Source: Candidatus Saccharimonadota bacterium
GTDB taxonomy: Bacteria > Patescibacteriota > Saccharimonadia > Saccharimonadales > Saccharimonadaceae
Direction of reading: 5' to 3'
Assembly: GCA_009783235.1 (NCBI GenBank)
Contig: WRHN01000001.1
Location: 1-64,000, forward strand
Length of the DNA stretch: 64,000 bases
Below, piece after piece: positions 41,367 through 49,176 of this stretch. A program made the position numbers and the translations under genes. Every line of letters starts with the position of its first letter. Position 1 is the first letter of the stretch. A model generated the notes under the pieces. That model did not search any database and was not told where the DNA came from. It was given only the letters and a program-made list of their open reading frames with translations.

Positions 41367-42047
41367 ATGATTAAGGTAGATAAAATGTGCAACAAGCGGG
41401 GGTTTGCTGGTAAGATTTTCTGGAGTTTGGTGTTCATAATTATTGGTTTAAGTTTGCTTTTGCAAAGTATTGGAGTCGTTGATATTCAAATTGCTCTCTG
41501 GCAAATGGTGGCGGGCGCGCTTTTGGCTGTGGCGGCCGTACGTAATCTGGTGCGTTTTGAGTGGTTTGGATTTTTTCTGCCGCTGGCTTTGATAGTTACT
41601 ATTTTTGAGCGAGAAACCCAAAGTTTTTTGGGCGTGGAAAATATTAAGTTGTGGTCAATTTGGGCGGCGGCGGTGCTTTTGGCTATTGGTTTGTCGCTGA
41701 TTTTAAAACAGCGCCACGTTTACAGCGCTGGCTACACTCAATTTGGTGCTTCTACTCGCCACTTCAAGGCGAGCGAGTTAAAAAATGTTAATGTCGAATG
41801 TAATTTTGGTAGCACTAAAATTTACGTCGAAGATGGTACGCCACCAGAAAACGCCTCGATTGACCTGAACGTTTCGTTTGGCGGGATAATGCTTTACGTG
41901 CCGCGCGATTGGCAAATTGTGGACGATATTAAAAAAAGTCTGGGCGGCGTTTCCGAAAAAAATATGCCAAGCCGCGAGAAAAAGACTAAAACTTTGCGCC
42001 TGACTGGCTCGTTGAATTTTGGCGGCGTCGAGATCAACTATGTTTAA
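41367..42047 (+). CDS. LiaF-like membrane protein
   Basis: 226 residues: four membrane helices (about 15-110, with the LiaI-LiaF-type start FWSLVFIIIGLSLLLQSIG) followed by a beta-rich C-terminal domain in which FGSTKIYVED, VSFGGIMLYVP and LNFGGVEINY show the repeated G-G-x-x-h strand pattern of the LiaF family, which restrains cell-envelope stress signalling. GGGGAG stands before the ATG. The ABC exporter gene overlaps its end by 8 bases, so the two are coupled; an envelope-stress or drug-export role is plausible. No LiaRS two-component genes are in view. Confidence 0.75.
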   Translation: MIKVDKMCNKRGFAGKIFWSLVFIIIGLSLLLQSIGVVDIQIALWQMVAGALLAVAAVRNLVRFEWFGFFLPLALIVTIFERETQSFLGVENIKLWSIWAAAVLLAIGLSLILKQRHVYSAGYTQFGASTRHFKASELKNVNVECNFGSTKIYVEDGTPPENASIDLNVSFGGIMLYVPRDWQIVDDIKKSLGGVSEKNMPSREKKTKTLRLTGSLNFGGVEINYV

Positions 42048-43848
42048 TCAGCGCGAAAGCAAAGAAAAACCAACTCCAGCAAAACTAGCTCGCGTAGTCA
42101 TTAAAACTACTACAATGATGTTCAAAGCCAGTCCATTGGGGGCTAGTTTTATCACTGTTGCTAATGTCATAGAATCAGTCACGCCGTCGTTTATGGCGTT
42201 GCTATTTGGCGTGACGATTAACACTCTTACTAATGGCGACTGGCAGGGTTTCGTTTTTTATGTGGTGGTTATTTTGGTGCTTGCACTAGTAACGACCATC
42301 ACGGCTCGCATCAGCGGATATTTTAACTTGAAAATGCAGTACGATATCCAAAATTATGCTCTAGAGCAGCTTTATTTGAAAGTTAACAAAATTCCTATCG
42401 CGGTGCGCGAGCTTAAAGACAACGCCGATAAACTAGAAATCGCGGAAAATTACGCTGCGAGTTTGGGTTGGCTGTTTCCGCTTATCGTGCAGGTGGTCTC
42501 GCAAATTATCGCTTTTATAACGGCTTTTCTGGTGCTGGCCAACGTTTCGCTGGCTATTGCTCTGGTGGTGTTCGCGATGATTGTGCCCAATATTGTACTC
42601 ACCACGTATCGCATGCGCAAGGAGCGCAGGTTCTGGAAGGTCAATTCAGTCAATCGTCGCAAGGGGTGGGGTTTTCGTTCGCAGCTGACTGACCAAAAGG
42701 TGGCTATGGAATTAAAACTGTACGGCCTTTCGCACTATTTTATTAAACGCTGGCGCCACTACATTACGCGAGATCGTGCGCAGAACATGGACATGTATAG
42801 AAAGCTTCTGCCGTTTGAAACTGCCATTGACGCGCTAAGCGACGTAGTCCAGGTTGCGGTACTTCTGTGGTCGGGTAAACAGGTAATTGACGGCACGTTA
42901 GAAGTCGGTTATCTGGTAACCATTAAGGGGCTGATAGATAGCATGTCAAACGCTGGTGGTCGTTTGACTATATCAATCAACCAGGTGGGGCTGGAAATTC
43001 TCAATGCGGGTGATTACTTCGATTATTTAGATTTACCAGAGGAAGAAGACGGGCAAATGCTGCTAGAAGATACCGGGCGTCCGCCCAAACTAGAGTTTCG
43101 AGACGTGGTGTTCACTTACGCCATGAATTCAGAGCCGACCATTAAAAACGTCAGTTTTGTGGTGGAGCCGGGCGAAGATATAGCCTTGGTTGGCGCGAAC
43201 GGTTCTGGTAAAACCACTATTGTCAAGTTGCTTTTGGGGATTTATCAACCAGATTCGGGGCAAATTTTGGTTGATGATGTTCCGCTGGAAAAATTAAACA
43301 AAGCGGCCTATTACAAGCGCATGGGCGCGCTTTTTCAGGATTATGCTCGCATGTATTTTACTGATCTAGGGGACAACATTTGGTTTGGCGACATCACGCG
43401 CAAGAAACGCGAAAAAGATTTAATGAGCGCAGTTGAGAAAGCGCGGTTGAATGGCTTTTTGGCTAAGTTGCCGAATGGTCTAAAGCAAATTTTATCAAAG
43501 CAATACGACGAAGAAAATGGCACAGATCTGTCTGGTGGCCAGTGGCAGCGCGTGGCGTTGGCACGTGGTTTTTTCAGAAATTCGGACGTTTTGATTTTAG
43601 ATGAGCCAACTGCGTCGGTTGACGCCAAAGCAGAATACGAAATATTTCAAGAAATTGCTAAGAATCAACAGGGAAAAACAACGCTGATTATTTCACATCG
43701 GTTTTCTACCGTGCGCAAAGCGCAGAAAATTTTGGTTATCGAGAACGGACGCGTTATCGAGAGCGGCAGCCACAGGGAATTAATGAACATCAAGGGCGGT
43801 CTGTACCAAGAAATGTTTAGTCTGCAGGCCGAGGGCTATTTGAGTTAG
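42040..43848 (+). CDS. ABC exporter, fused permease and ATPase
   Basis: 602 residues from the ATG at 42040, which lies inside the last codons of the liaF-like gene; the earlier in-frame start lies deeper in that gene. Six membrane helices (about 30-320) of the type I exporter fold precede an ATPase domain: VGANGSGKTT (Walker A, about 387-396), LSGGQWQRVALAR (signature) and VLILDEPTASVD (Walker B). It should work as a homodimer exporting a lipid, peptide or drug. The transmembrane sequence is not close to MsbA in any motif I can point to, so the substrate is unknown. Confidence 0.88.
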   Translation: MFNQRESKEKPTPAKLARVVIKTTTMMFKASPLGASFITVANVIESVTPSFMALLFGVTINTLTNGDWQGFVFYVVVILVLALVTTITARISGYFNLKMQYDIQNYALEQLYLKVNKIPIAVRELKDNADKLEIAENYAASLGWLFPLIVQVVSQIIAFITAFLVLANVSLAIALVVFAMIVPNIVLTTYRMRKERRFWKVNSVNRRKGWGFRSQLTDQKVAMELKLYGLSHYFIKRWRHYITRDRAQNMDMYRKLLPFETAIDALSDVVQVAVLLWSGKQVIDGTLEVGYLVTIKGLIDSMSNAGGRLTISINQVGLEILNAGDYFDYLDLPEEEDGQMLLEDTGRPPKLEFRDVVFTYAMNSEPTIKNVSFVVEPGEDIALVGANGSGKTTIVKLLLGIYQPDSGQILVDDVPLEKLNKAAYYKRMGALFQDYARMYFTDLGDNIWFGDITRKKREKDLMSAVEKARLNGFLAKLPNGLKQILSKQYDEENGTDLSGGQWQRVALARGFFRNSDVLILDEPTASVDAKAEYEIFQEIAKNQQGKTTLIISHRFSTVRKAQKILVIENGRVIESGSHRELMNIKGGLYQEMFSLQAEGYLS

Positions 43849-43922
43849 TTGAGCACGGCTTTAGAGCTTACGGTGCCAATATTATCGACGTCAGCCAGGG
43901 AAGACTTGCATTTTCAATCAAA

Positions 43923-43942
43923 GTGTGCTACAATGAGCACAC
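43923..43942 (+). promoter_or_regulatory. rnj promoter covered by a perfect dyad
   Basis: GTGTGCT (43923-43929) and AGCACAC (43936-43942) are exact inverted repeats around ACAATG. Together they contain a TGC-TACAAT extended -10 box (43929-43934), so a protein bound here would block the promoter. The leader to the rnj ATG is about 62 bases with GAAAGGAAAG as ribosome site. Confidence 0.55.
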
Positions 43943-44002
43943 TAATAAATTCTTAGCCCTATTGGGCCCAAAATTGACATTTTTAAAGAAAGGAAAGTAT
44001 TT

Positions 44003-46333
44003 ATGGGAGGCAGAAAATTGGCCACGGCCGCGCAGGACGACGTTTCAAAGCGACCAAACAATTCAAAAAGTAAAAAAACTGGCAATTCAGTGTTAGACAA
44101 GACGTCCAGTAATATGCGAGATCTTTTACGGGCGCAAAAACGCACCAGCGAAGATGTGAACGCGCGAGCGTCGCAACACCTTATTGGTGTGCCAGTCAAC
44201 CGCTCGGGGTTTAATGGTCTTGGCGGCGAGCAGTACAATCCTGCTAAAATGAAAAATCGCAAACCCGCGCACGACGCGCTGAAAATTATCATGGTCGGGG
44301 GTGAGAGCGAAATGGGCATTGGTAAAAACTGTATCGCTTTTGAATACAAGGACGAAATCGTCATTGTTGATCTGGGTTTGCTGTTTCCGCACGAAGCAGA
44401 TTATCCAGGTGTTAACTATATTGTGCCAGATATGGGCTATTTTGAGGCGCGTAAAGATAAAATCAAAGCCATTGCCTTTACGCACGGCCACCTAGATCAC
44501 ATCGGCGCCGCTCGCCACATTTTGCAGAAGTTTTCAGGCGTGCCAGTTTATGGGGCGAAGTACACCTTGAGTTTGATTGAGCGTCAGCTTGAGGAAGATC
44601 CTAACAACGCCAATTATCAGAAAGATTTTCGCGCGGTCAATCAAGACGAGCACGAAATTATCAAAATTTCAGATAATCTTAGCTTAGAATTTATCCGCGT
44701 TAACCACTCGATTCCAGATTCTTGTGCGATTGTAATACGCACGCCGCTGGGCGCGATTTATCACTCGGGAGATTGGCGTTTTGAAGAAAACCCCATGGAT
44801 GGCAAGAAATTTGATCTTGAACGAGTGGCAGAAATAGCTAACAAAGAGGGTTTTTTGGCCATGCTTAATGAATCTACCAATGTGGAAGATCAGGGCACGC
44901 ACGCTCATGGTGAACCAGACATCGTTAATTCTGTCGAGCAGGTGTTAGAAAGATGGCCTAACTCTCGAATTATTTTCTCGAGTTTTTCATCGCAAGTGTT
45001 GCGTTTGGGTGGCGTTATTGAAGCGGCTGCTAAACACGGCCGCAAAGTAACCATCGCAGGATTTTCTATGATTAACAATATGGAGCTGGCCATTAGGCAG
45101 GGTTTGATCAAAGTTCCCAAAAACACAATTGTTAAAATTGAGGATTTGTCTAAGTTGCCCGACAGCCAGTTTATGCTTTTGTGCACTGGTTCTCAGGGTG
45201 AAATGAACGCCGTGTTGAATCGCATGGCTTCTGGGGTGCATCCGCACGTCAAGACCAAGGGCAGCGACGTAATCGTCTTTTCGTCTAACCCGATTCCGGG
45301 CAATGAGCCGTTCGTGGTGCGCACGGTTGATGGGTTGATGCGGGAGGGCTCAGAGGTTCTGCGTAATAAAAAAACCGCACAGTACGGTGTGGGGCCGTTA
45401 CACCTTTCGGGCCATGCTTATTATGACGACCATGTTGAGCTAACCAAAATTGTTAACCCTAAGTACTACATACCGATTTACGGAGAGTATCATATGATGA
45501 TACACGGCGCCGAAATGGCCGAATCGGTTTGTGGCGTGCCTAAAGAAAACATCTTTGTTTGTGATGATGGCGACGTGGTAGAAATTAGCGAAAATGGTGC
45601 GCGCCGAACCTCGCGCATTCAGGCCGGCGGTGTGATGTATGATGACGCGGGCGAAATCGTTTCAGAAGTGGTACTCAAAGATCGCATTCACATGGCGGGC
45701 GACGGGCTGTTTACAGTGGTAGTAACAGTCGAAAAGGGAACTGGCCGCATGCTTTCTAGCCCCGATATCATCTCGCGCGGCTTTATTTACTTGCGCGACA
45801 GCGAAGAGCTGATGAATTCTATTCGTCAATATCTTCGTCAAAAGATTTCTAAAACCTACAAGTCTAGCAGGGTCAATTTGGATAATTTCAAAAAAGAAAT
45901 GAAAGATGAAATCGCCCACATTTTGTACGATCAGACTGGGCGAACGCCGATTGTTATTCCAGTGGTCAATGAGATTATTGTTAGTAAAAAATCGAGCACT
46001 TTGCCAGACAAAAAAATCGACAGAGGCGACGAGTCGAACGGCGACGACGTGAACCGAGCGGCGTTTGCTAGGACGAACGTTAATACTAGCGCGCGGATTA
46101 ATCGCGACGATAATACAGATTTAAATTCGACCAGACGACTCACCCAGAACGAGCGCCAAGCTGAATTTGCGCGCCGAGCGGCTGAAGTTGGGCGGATATA
46201 TAAAACTGATTTACCCAAAACTGTTATTGGCAATCAGCCACCTCGTAAGGCTGTTAAGCCAGCCGAGCCAGTTAGCTTCAAAAAGAATATCGGTGGACCG
46301 GGCGCAACCATTTCGGCCTGGAAAGAAAATTAG
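44003..46333 (+). CDS. rnj: Ribonuclease J
   Basis: 776 residues. The metallo-beta-lactamase core starts at about 93 (KIIMVGGESEMGIGKN), with THGHLDHIGA (about 160-169) holding the zinc-binding H-x-H-x-D-H and HSIPDSCA and HSGDWRF the following metal ligands; the beta-CASP part contains FSSFSSQVLR and GSQGE. It is both a 5'-3' exonuclease and an endonuclease for mRNA decay and rRNA maturation. At 776 residues it exceeds the usual 550-560: about 90 polar residues are added in front and about 120 charged residues at the end. RNase Y is encoded at 58955. Confidence 0.93.
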   Translation: MGGRKLATAAQDDVSKRPNNSKSKKTGNSVLDKTSSNMRDLLRAQKRTSEDVNARASQHLIGVPVNRSGFNGLGGEQYNPAKMKNRKPAHDALKIIMVGGESEMGIGKNCIAFEYKDEIVIVDLGLLFPHEADYPGVNYIVPDMGYFEARKDKIKAIAFTHGHLDHIGAARHILQKFSGVPVYGAKYTLSLIERQLEEDPNNANYQKDFRAVNQDEHEIIKISDNLSLEFIRVNHSIPDSCAIVIRTPLGAIYHSGDWRFEENPMDGKKFDLERVAEIANKEGFLAMLNESTNVEDQGTHAHGEPDIVNSVEQVLERWPNSRIIFSSFSSQVLRLGGVIEAAAKHGRKVTIAGFSMINNMELAIRQGLIKVPKNTIVKIEDLSKLPDSQFMLLCTGSQGEMNAVLNRMASGVHPHVKTKGSDVIVFSSNPIPGNEPFVVRTVDGLMREGSEVLRNKKTAQYGVGPLHLSGHAYYDDHVELTKIVNPKYYIPIYGEYHMMIHGAEMAESVCGVPKENIFVCDDGDVVEISENGARRTSRIQAGGVMYDDAGEIVSEVVLKDRIHMAGDGLFTVVVTVEKGTGRMLSSPDIISRGFIYLRDSEELMNSIRQYLRQKISKTYKSSRVNLDNFKKEMKDEIAHILYDQTGRTPIVIPVVNEIIVSKKSSTLPDKKIDRGDESNGDDVNRAAFARTNVNTSARINRDDNTDLNSTRRLTQNERQAEFARRAAEVGRIYKTDLPKTVIGNQPPRKAVKPAEPVSFKKNIGGPGATISAWKEN

Positions 46334-46920
46334 TCCTCAGCATTTTTGCTTGGTTTGTTCTGCGCCCTGAACGGGTTGACGAACCCACCGGGGTTGGCGT
46401 CACTAGCTATTTTGCCGTAAACTTCGCTGGCTTTGTCGGCGGCTACCTGCACGGTGATTTTCTTGTTGTCAATGTCAATAATTTGCGAGCGATTGATAAT
46501 TAGATTGGTAACTTTCATCGATTGCATGAACCCTGGTTTGATATAAAGCTGCTGGACAAAATAACTCTGAGGATCAAAAGTATAATAATCGACGGTACCC
46601 AGCCGGCGTTTTTTCTCATCGATAACGGCGATGCCGTCCAAAATAAAATCAAAACCAACGATTTCCTCCAGGCGCACCACTTCGTCGGGCGAAACAATTT
46701 TGTTGATGTCATCAATAATTATGCCCAGCGGCCCGACTTCACGAATGTCGTTCGGCATCAATATGGCAGGTGAAATTTTAATCATTTTACTCTCGAGATA
46801 CAGCGCCATGATTTTGAGGTTACGCGGATCAATCAGGGGAACGGCAACTTTTGCTATTTCAGCGCCGCTTTGCAGACTTTTGACGCTGGCTCCGACCAAG
46901 GCCTTTATGGTTACTAACAT
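46330..46920 (-). CDS. PRC-barrel domain protein
   Basis: 196 residues from the ATG at 46920; TGG-TATAAT (46927-46932) ends 6 bases before it. Two PRC-barrel-like beta modules are seen: about 1-80 (VGASVKSL, VAVPLIDPRNLKIMALYLES) and about 85-155 (LEEIVGFDFILDGIAVIDEKKRRLGTV split by a short helix). PRC-barrels occur in RimM and in small proteins that bind RNA, pigment or partner proteins. The end (FVNPFRAQN) is polar. It converges on rnj with 4 bases of overlap. No reaction is implied. Confidence 0.7.
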   Translation of the reverse strand: MLVTIKALVGASVKSLQSGAEIAKVAVPLIDPRNLKIMALYLESKMIKISPAILMPNDIREVGPLGIIIDDINKIVSPDEVVRLEEIVGFDFILDGIAVIDEKKRRLGTVDYYTFDPQSYFVQQLYIKPGFMQSMKVTNLIINRSQIIDIDNKKITVQVAADKASEVYGKIASDANPGGFVNPFRAQNKPSKNAED

Positions 46921-47032
46921 GTCTAAATTATACCACACATCATTTTGCCGTTCTCGTTGGCAGATGGGCGCTGGCGGTGAGGCTTTTGTTCGAGGGTTTT
47001 TAGCGGGGCGTTTGTGCTATAATACTAGCCAT

Positions 47033-47120
47033 GCGGCCGTGGCGGAATTTGGTAGACGCGCTACCTTGAGGTGGTAGTGGGAGCAATCCTGTGCTGGTTC
47101 AAGTCCAGTCGGCCGCACCA
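47033..47120 (+). tRNA. tRNA-Leu (anticodon GAG)
   Basis: Class II tRNA: acceptor GCGGCCG/CGGCCGC, anticodon loop TTGAGGT (GAG) on CTACC/GGTAG, long variable arm, T-loop TTCAAGT, encoded CCA. TGC-TATAAT (47018-47023) is its promoter, ending 9 bases before the mature 5' end. Confidence 0.96.
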
Positions 47121-47143
47121 AAGCCCGATTTTTTGCGCCCGAT

Positions 47144-47177
47144 CAAAAAACCGCAATTTGTTTTTGATGAAGGTTGG
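47144..47177 (+). repeat. Left arm of a 34-bp inverted repeat flanking the HD-domain gene
   Basis: Bases 47156-47177 are identical to the reverse complement of 49032-49053 (22 of 22), and similarity continues outwards for 12 more bases (8 of 12). The arm ends one base before the stop codon of the HD gene and begins 23 bases after tRNA-Leu. Confidence 0.8.
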
Positions 47178-47178
47178 G

Positions 47179-48834
47179 TTATGTTGTTTTTAATCGAACA
47201 TCTTGCCTTGTAATACTAACTGGCGGGTGGAACGAACCATTAAATGACGGCGAATTCCTGTGATGAACTTGCAATTTCTCGCTTCGTGTAATTGCCATAT
47301 CAGTGTATGCCGCCGAATCGCAAGTTTGAACTATCAAGCACATGTTGGCTAAACCCTGGACATCTTCTTTTGTCACATTTTCTGCACCATATTCTGTCAG
47401 AAGATTATGGCAAAACGATAATAACTCTTTTCTTGCGCCAACATCACCTTGAATAAAAGCGTACGTTGTGAGTTTTTGACTTTCACCGATAACCCCGACT
47501 ATGAGTTTCCGCAGGTTTTCATTAACATCAACGCTTTTCATAAAATTATCGGCTTCCCTGGCATTATAGGCGTGTTGATTATGCTTTTCACCTTTACTGA
47601 CTGCCTCGGGCTTGCCTAAATCGTGAGTAAGTAGCGCAAGTCGCATAACAGGCAGTAAATTGGCCGGTAACCTGTCGGCGTAATTTTTATCAAAAACACG
47701 CAAGACAGTTTCGGTATGTTCGCTTAGTGAAAATTTTTCCCAATTTCCTGCGTCGGCCTCATAAGTCTCCTTATATGCGCCGACCTTCTTGGCTTCATCA
47801 ACTAATTGCTTCGGTGTGGCATACAAACTATTTGATAAGTAGTCGATGAACGGACTTTCGGCTTCGGTTCTGATTTCTAAACCGTCAGCCATACGCCTTG
47901 CTATCCTACCATATCTCCTAAAAAATATATCTCGACGGTGAGCCACTTCTTTCTCGGTATTCACTTTTTCAAGGTCAAACAAGAAAACTGGCTCAATGTC
48001 TTTGCCAATAGTCGCCGACCGAACACTCCTTTTCACCCCGACAATATGCGTATTACGCAACCAATTCGCAACATATTCTTGGTTTATAGGTAGTTCGTCA
48101 CTGCCATTCCCTAAACTATAAGTATCTTCATTATCAATAAAATTCTTAATGATTCTTTCTGGGTCATGTGTCAGAGTAAGTCGAGCATTCAATGAGCCGG
48201 CAACCTGCTTTACGGTCTTTTCGTCAACTCCTAACTTTTGAGAGATTACTGGCAAATCAGAGATTTTCGTATATGTGCCGTCGGGAGCGCGGAAGTCCTC
48301 TGGCGTAAAAGTCGTTAAAATATCTCTATGTTCGAAGTCAAGTGGCGAGCCTTCAGTTAAGTCAATAGACAATTTGTTTAATGCTTCTCGTATTTGTTTC
48401 TTTTCTTCGTCAGAACGATTGCCAAGATTAAAAGTTCCGTCAATAACCATAGCGTCGGGGTCTTCTGACACAATTTTATGAATTTCTGGTTGTTTACTGC
48501 CCCAAGCACGAGCGGCAGCAAATTCTTCTGCGATTTCGCGCGAATCAGTCGAAAGTGCGGGGATCTTGTTTACATTTGCATTGTTCGTATCATTGCCGCC
48601 ATTTTGAAAACTTTCGTCAACTTTCCAGTCTTCGCCGGCAGTATCGGCGACGCGACCGTGATGTAAATCGAGCGAATCGAGCGAGATAAATAAGCCAACC
48701 TGCTTCAAGTATTCCACCGCTTCATATTTTTCGGCGTCCTCAATGTTTCGACTGTGCTCTTGCCGCGTAATAAGTTGCGGGTTGGTTTCTGTAGTGTTAT
48801 TCAATGGTGTAAATGACAGACTTTCGTGTCTCAT
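47179..48834 (-). CDS. HD-domain protein of unknown function
   Basis: 551 residues, probably cytosolic (no signal or membrane helix). An HD phosphohydrolase region lies at about 365-470: SEHTETVLRVF gives the first His, LALLTHDLGKPEA the H-D pair (about 403-404) and NQHAYNAREADNF a later His, the metal ligands expected for phosphohydrolases of nucleotides or nucleic acids. The N-terminal 350 residues have no motif I recognise; RRDIFFRRYGRIARRMADG is strongly basic. AAAGGAATTT stands before the ATG. It is bounded by inverted repeats, its stop one base from the left arm, and has a folded leader beginning at the predicted transcription start. No partner gene is adjacent. Confidence 0.7.
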   Translation of the reverse strand: MRHESLSFTPLNNTTETNPQLITRQEHSRNIEDAEKYEAVEYLKQVGLFISLDSLDLHHGRVADTAGEDWKVDESFQNGGNDTNNANVNKIPALSTDSREIAEEFAAARAWGSKQPEIHKIVSEDPDAMVIDGTFNLGNRSDEEKKQIREALNKLSIDLTEGSPLDFEHRDILTTFTPEDFRAPDGTYTKISDLPVISQKLGVDEKTVKQVAGSLNARLTLTHDPERIIKNFIDNEDTYSLGNGSDELPINQEYVANWLRNTHIVGVKRSVRSATIGKDIEPVFLFDLEKVNTEKEVAHRRDIFFRRYGRIARRMADGLEIRTEAESPFIDYLSNSLYATPKQLVDEAKKVGAYKETYEADAGNWEKFSLSEHTETVLRVFDKNYADRLPANLLPVMRLALLTHDLGKPEAVSKGEKHNQHAYNAREADNFMKSVDVNENLRKLIVGVIGESQKLTTYAFIQGDVGARKELLSFCHNLLTEYGAENVTKEDVQGLANMCLIVQTCDSAAYTDMAITRSEKLQVHHRNSPSFNGSFHPPVSITRQDVRLKTT

Positions 48835-48875
48835 AAATTCCTTTCTTCTATGGAGCGCTTGCTGTGAAGCAAAGC

Positions 48876-49008
48876 GACAACCGTTCTAGGTTGTCTAATC
48901 CAAACAATGAGGTTCAAACCCTTACTGTTTTTCGAACGGCTGCCGTTTTATTGGTTTGAGCCACCGAAAAACGGCGTATCATTGTTTGAATTAGACATTT
49001 CCATTATA
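48876..49008 (-). promoter_or_regulatory. Promoter and highly structured 5' leader of the HD-domain gene
   Basis: TGG-TATAAT on the minus strand (49003-49008) places transcription start near 48996. From that base, 48996-48979 pair with 48910-48893 (17 of 18). Inside are GGTTCAAACC/GGTTTGAGCC (48911-48920 with 48953-48962), GTTTTTCG/CGAAAAAC (48927-48934 with 48965-48972) and a small AACGG/CCGTT stem (48935-48947). The second and third pairings cross, so they are a pseudoknot or alternatives. A further hairpin GACAACC/GGTTGTC (48876-48895) shares three bases with the outer stem. This is the layout of a switching leader; no known riboswitch class is recognised. Confidence 0.55.
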
Positions 49009-49031
49009 CCATAAGCACAAGAATTTAATCT

Positions 49032-49065
49032 CCAACCTTCATCAAAAACAAATCACAGTTTTGTG
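49032..49065 (-). repeat. Right arm of the 34-bp inverted repeat flanking the HD-domain gene
   Basis: Reverse-complement partner of 47144-47177 (about 30 of 34 bases, with a perfect 22-base core at 49032-49053). The outer end overlaps the TG of a plus-strand promoter box (TGC-TAAAAT, 49064-49072). Confidence 0.8.
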
Positions 49066-49160
49066 CTAAAATGGGTCCGTGCTGTTCTGTAGGCAGACAC
49101 CACAGTTTTTCTATACTATACAGCAACCACAAAAACCGCCCTGATTGACAGAGCGGTTTT
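49064..49160 (+). ncRNA. Candidate small RNA or leaderless mini-ORF with terminator
   Basis: TGC-TAAAAT (49064-49072) is followed 6 bases later by GTG at 49079 and, about 55 bases on, by a hairpin with T-run (49132-49160). The transcript of about 80 bases could fold with TGCTGT (49080-49085) pairing ACAGCA (49120-49125) around a small TCTG/CAGA hairpin. The GTG also opens a 21-codon frame to a TGA at 49142-49144, so a leaderless small peptide is equally possible. No known RNA family is recognised. Confidence 0.35.
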
Positions 49161-49162
49161 TT
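49132..49162. terminator. Bidirectional terminator
   Basis: Stem AAAACCGC/GCGGTTTT (49132-49139 with 49153-49160) with an inner CTG/CAG extension. T-runs exist on both strands, so it ends the minus-strand gene at 49177 and any plus-strand transcript from 49073. Confidence 0.85.
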
Positions 49163-49176
49163 AGCATACAACCAGT

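Noticed and set aside
47123-47143. Direct repeat GCCCGAT next to tRNA-Leu as an attachment site
   Set aside because: Only 7 bases, 14 bases apart, with no copy of the tRNA 3' end and no integrase gene nearby.
47179-48834. HD-domain gene as CCA-adding enzyme, poly(A) polymerase or (p)ppGpp hydrolase
   Set aside because: No nucleotidyltransferase G-S/D-x-D motif and no RelA/SpoT synthetase or TGS/ACT domains; only the HD part is recognisable.
49079-49160. 4.5S (SRP) or 6S RNA
   Set aside because: The conserved SRP loop (GGAA with the AGCAG internal loop) and the long bubble of 6S RNA are absent, and the transcript is too short.
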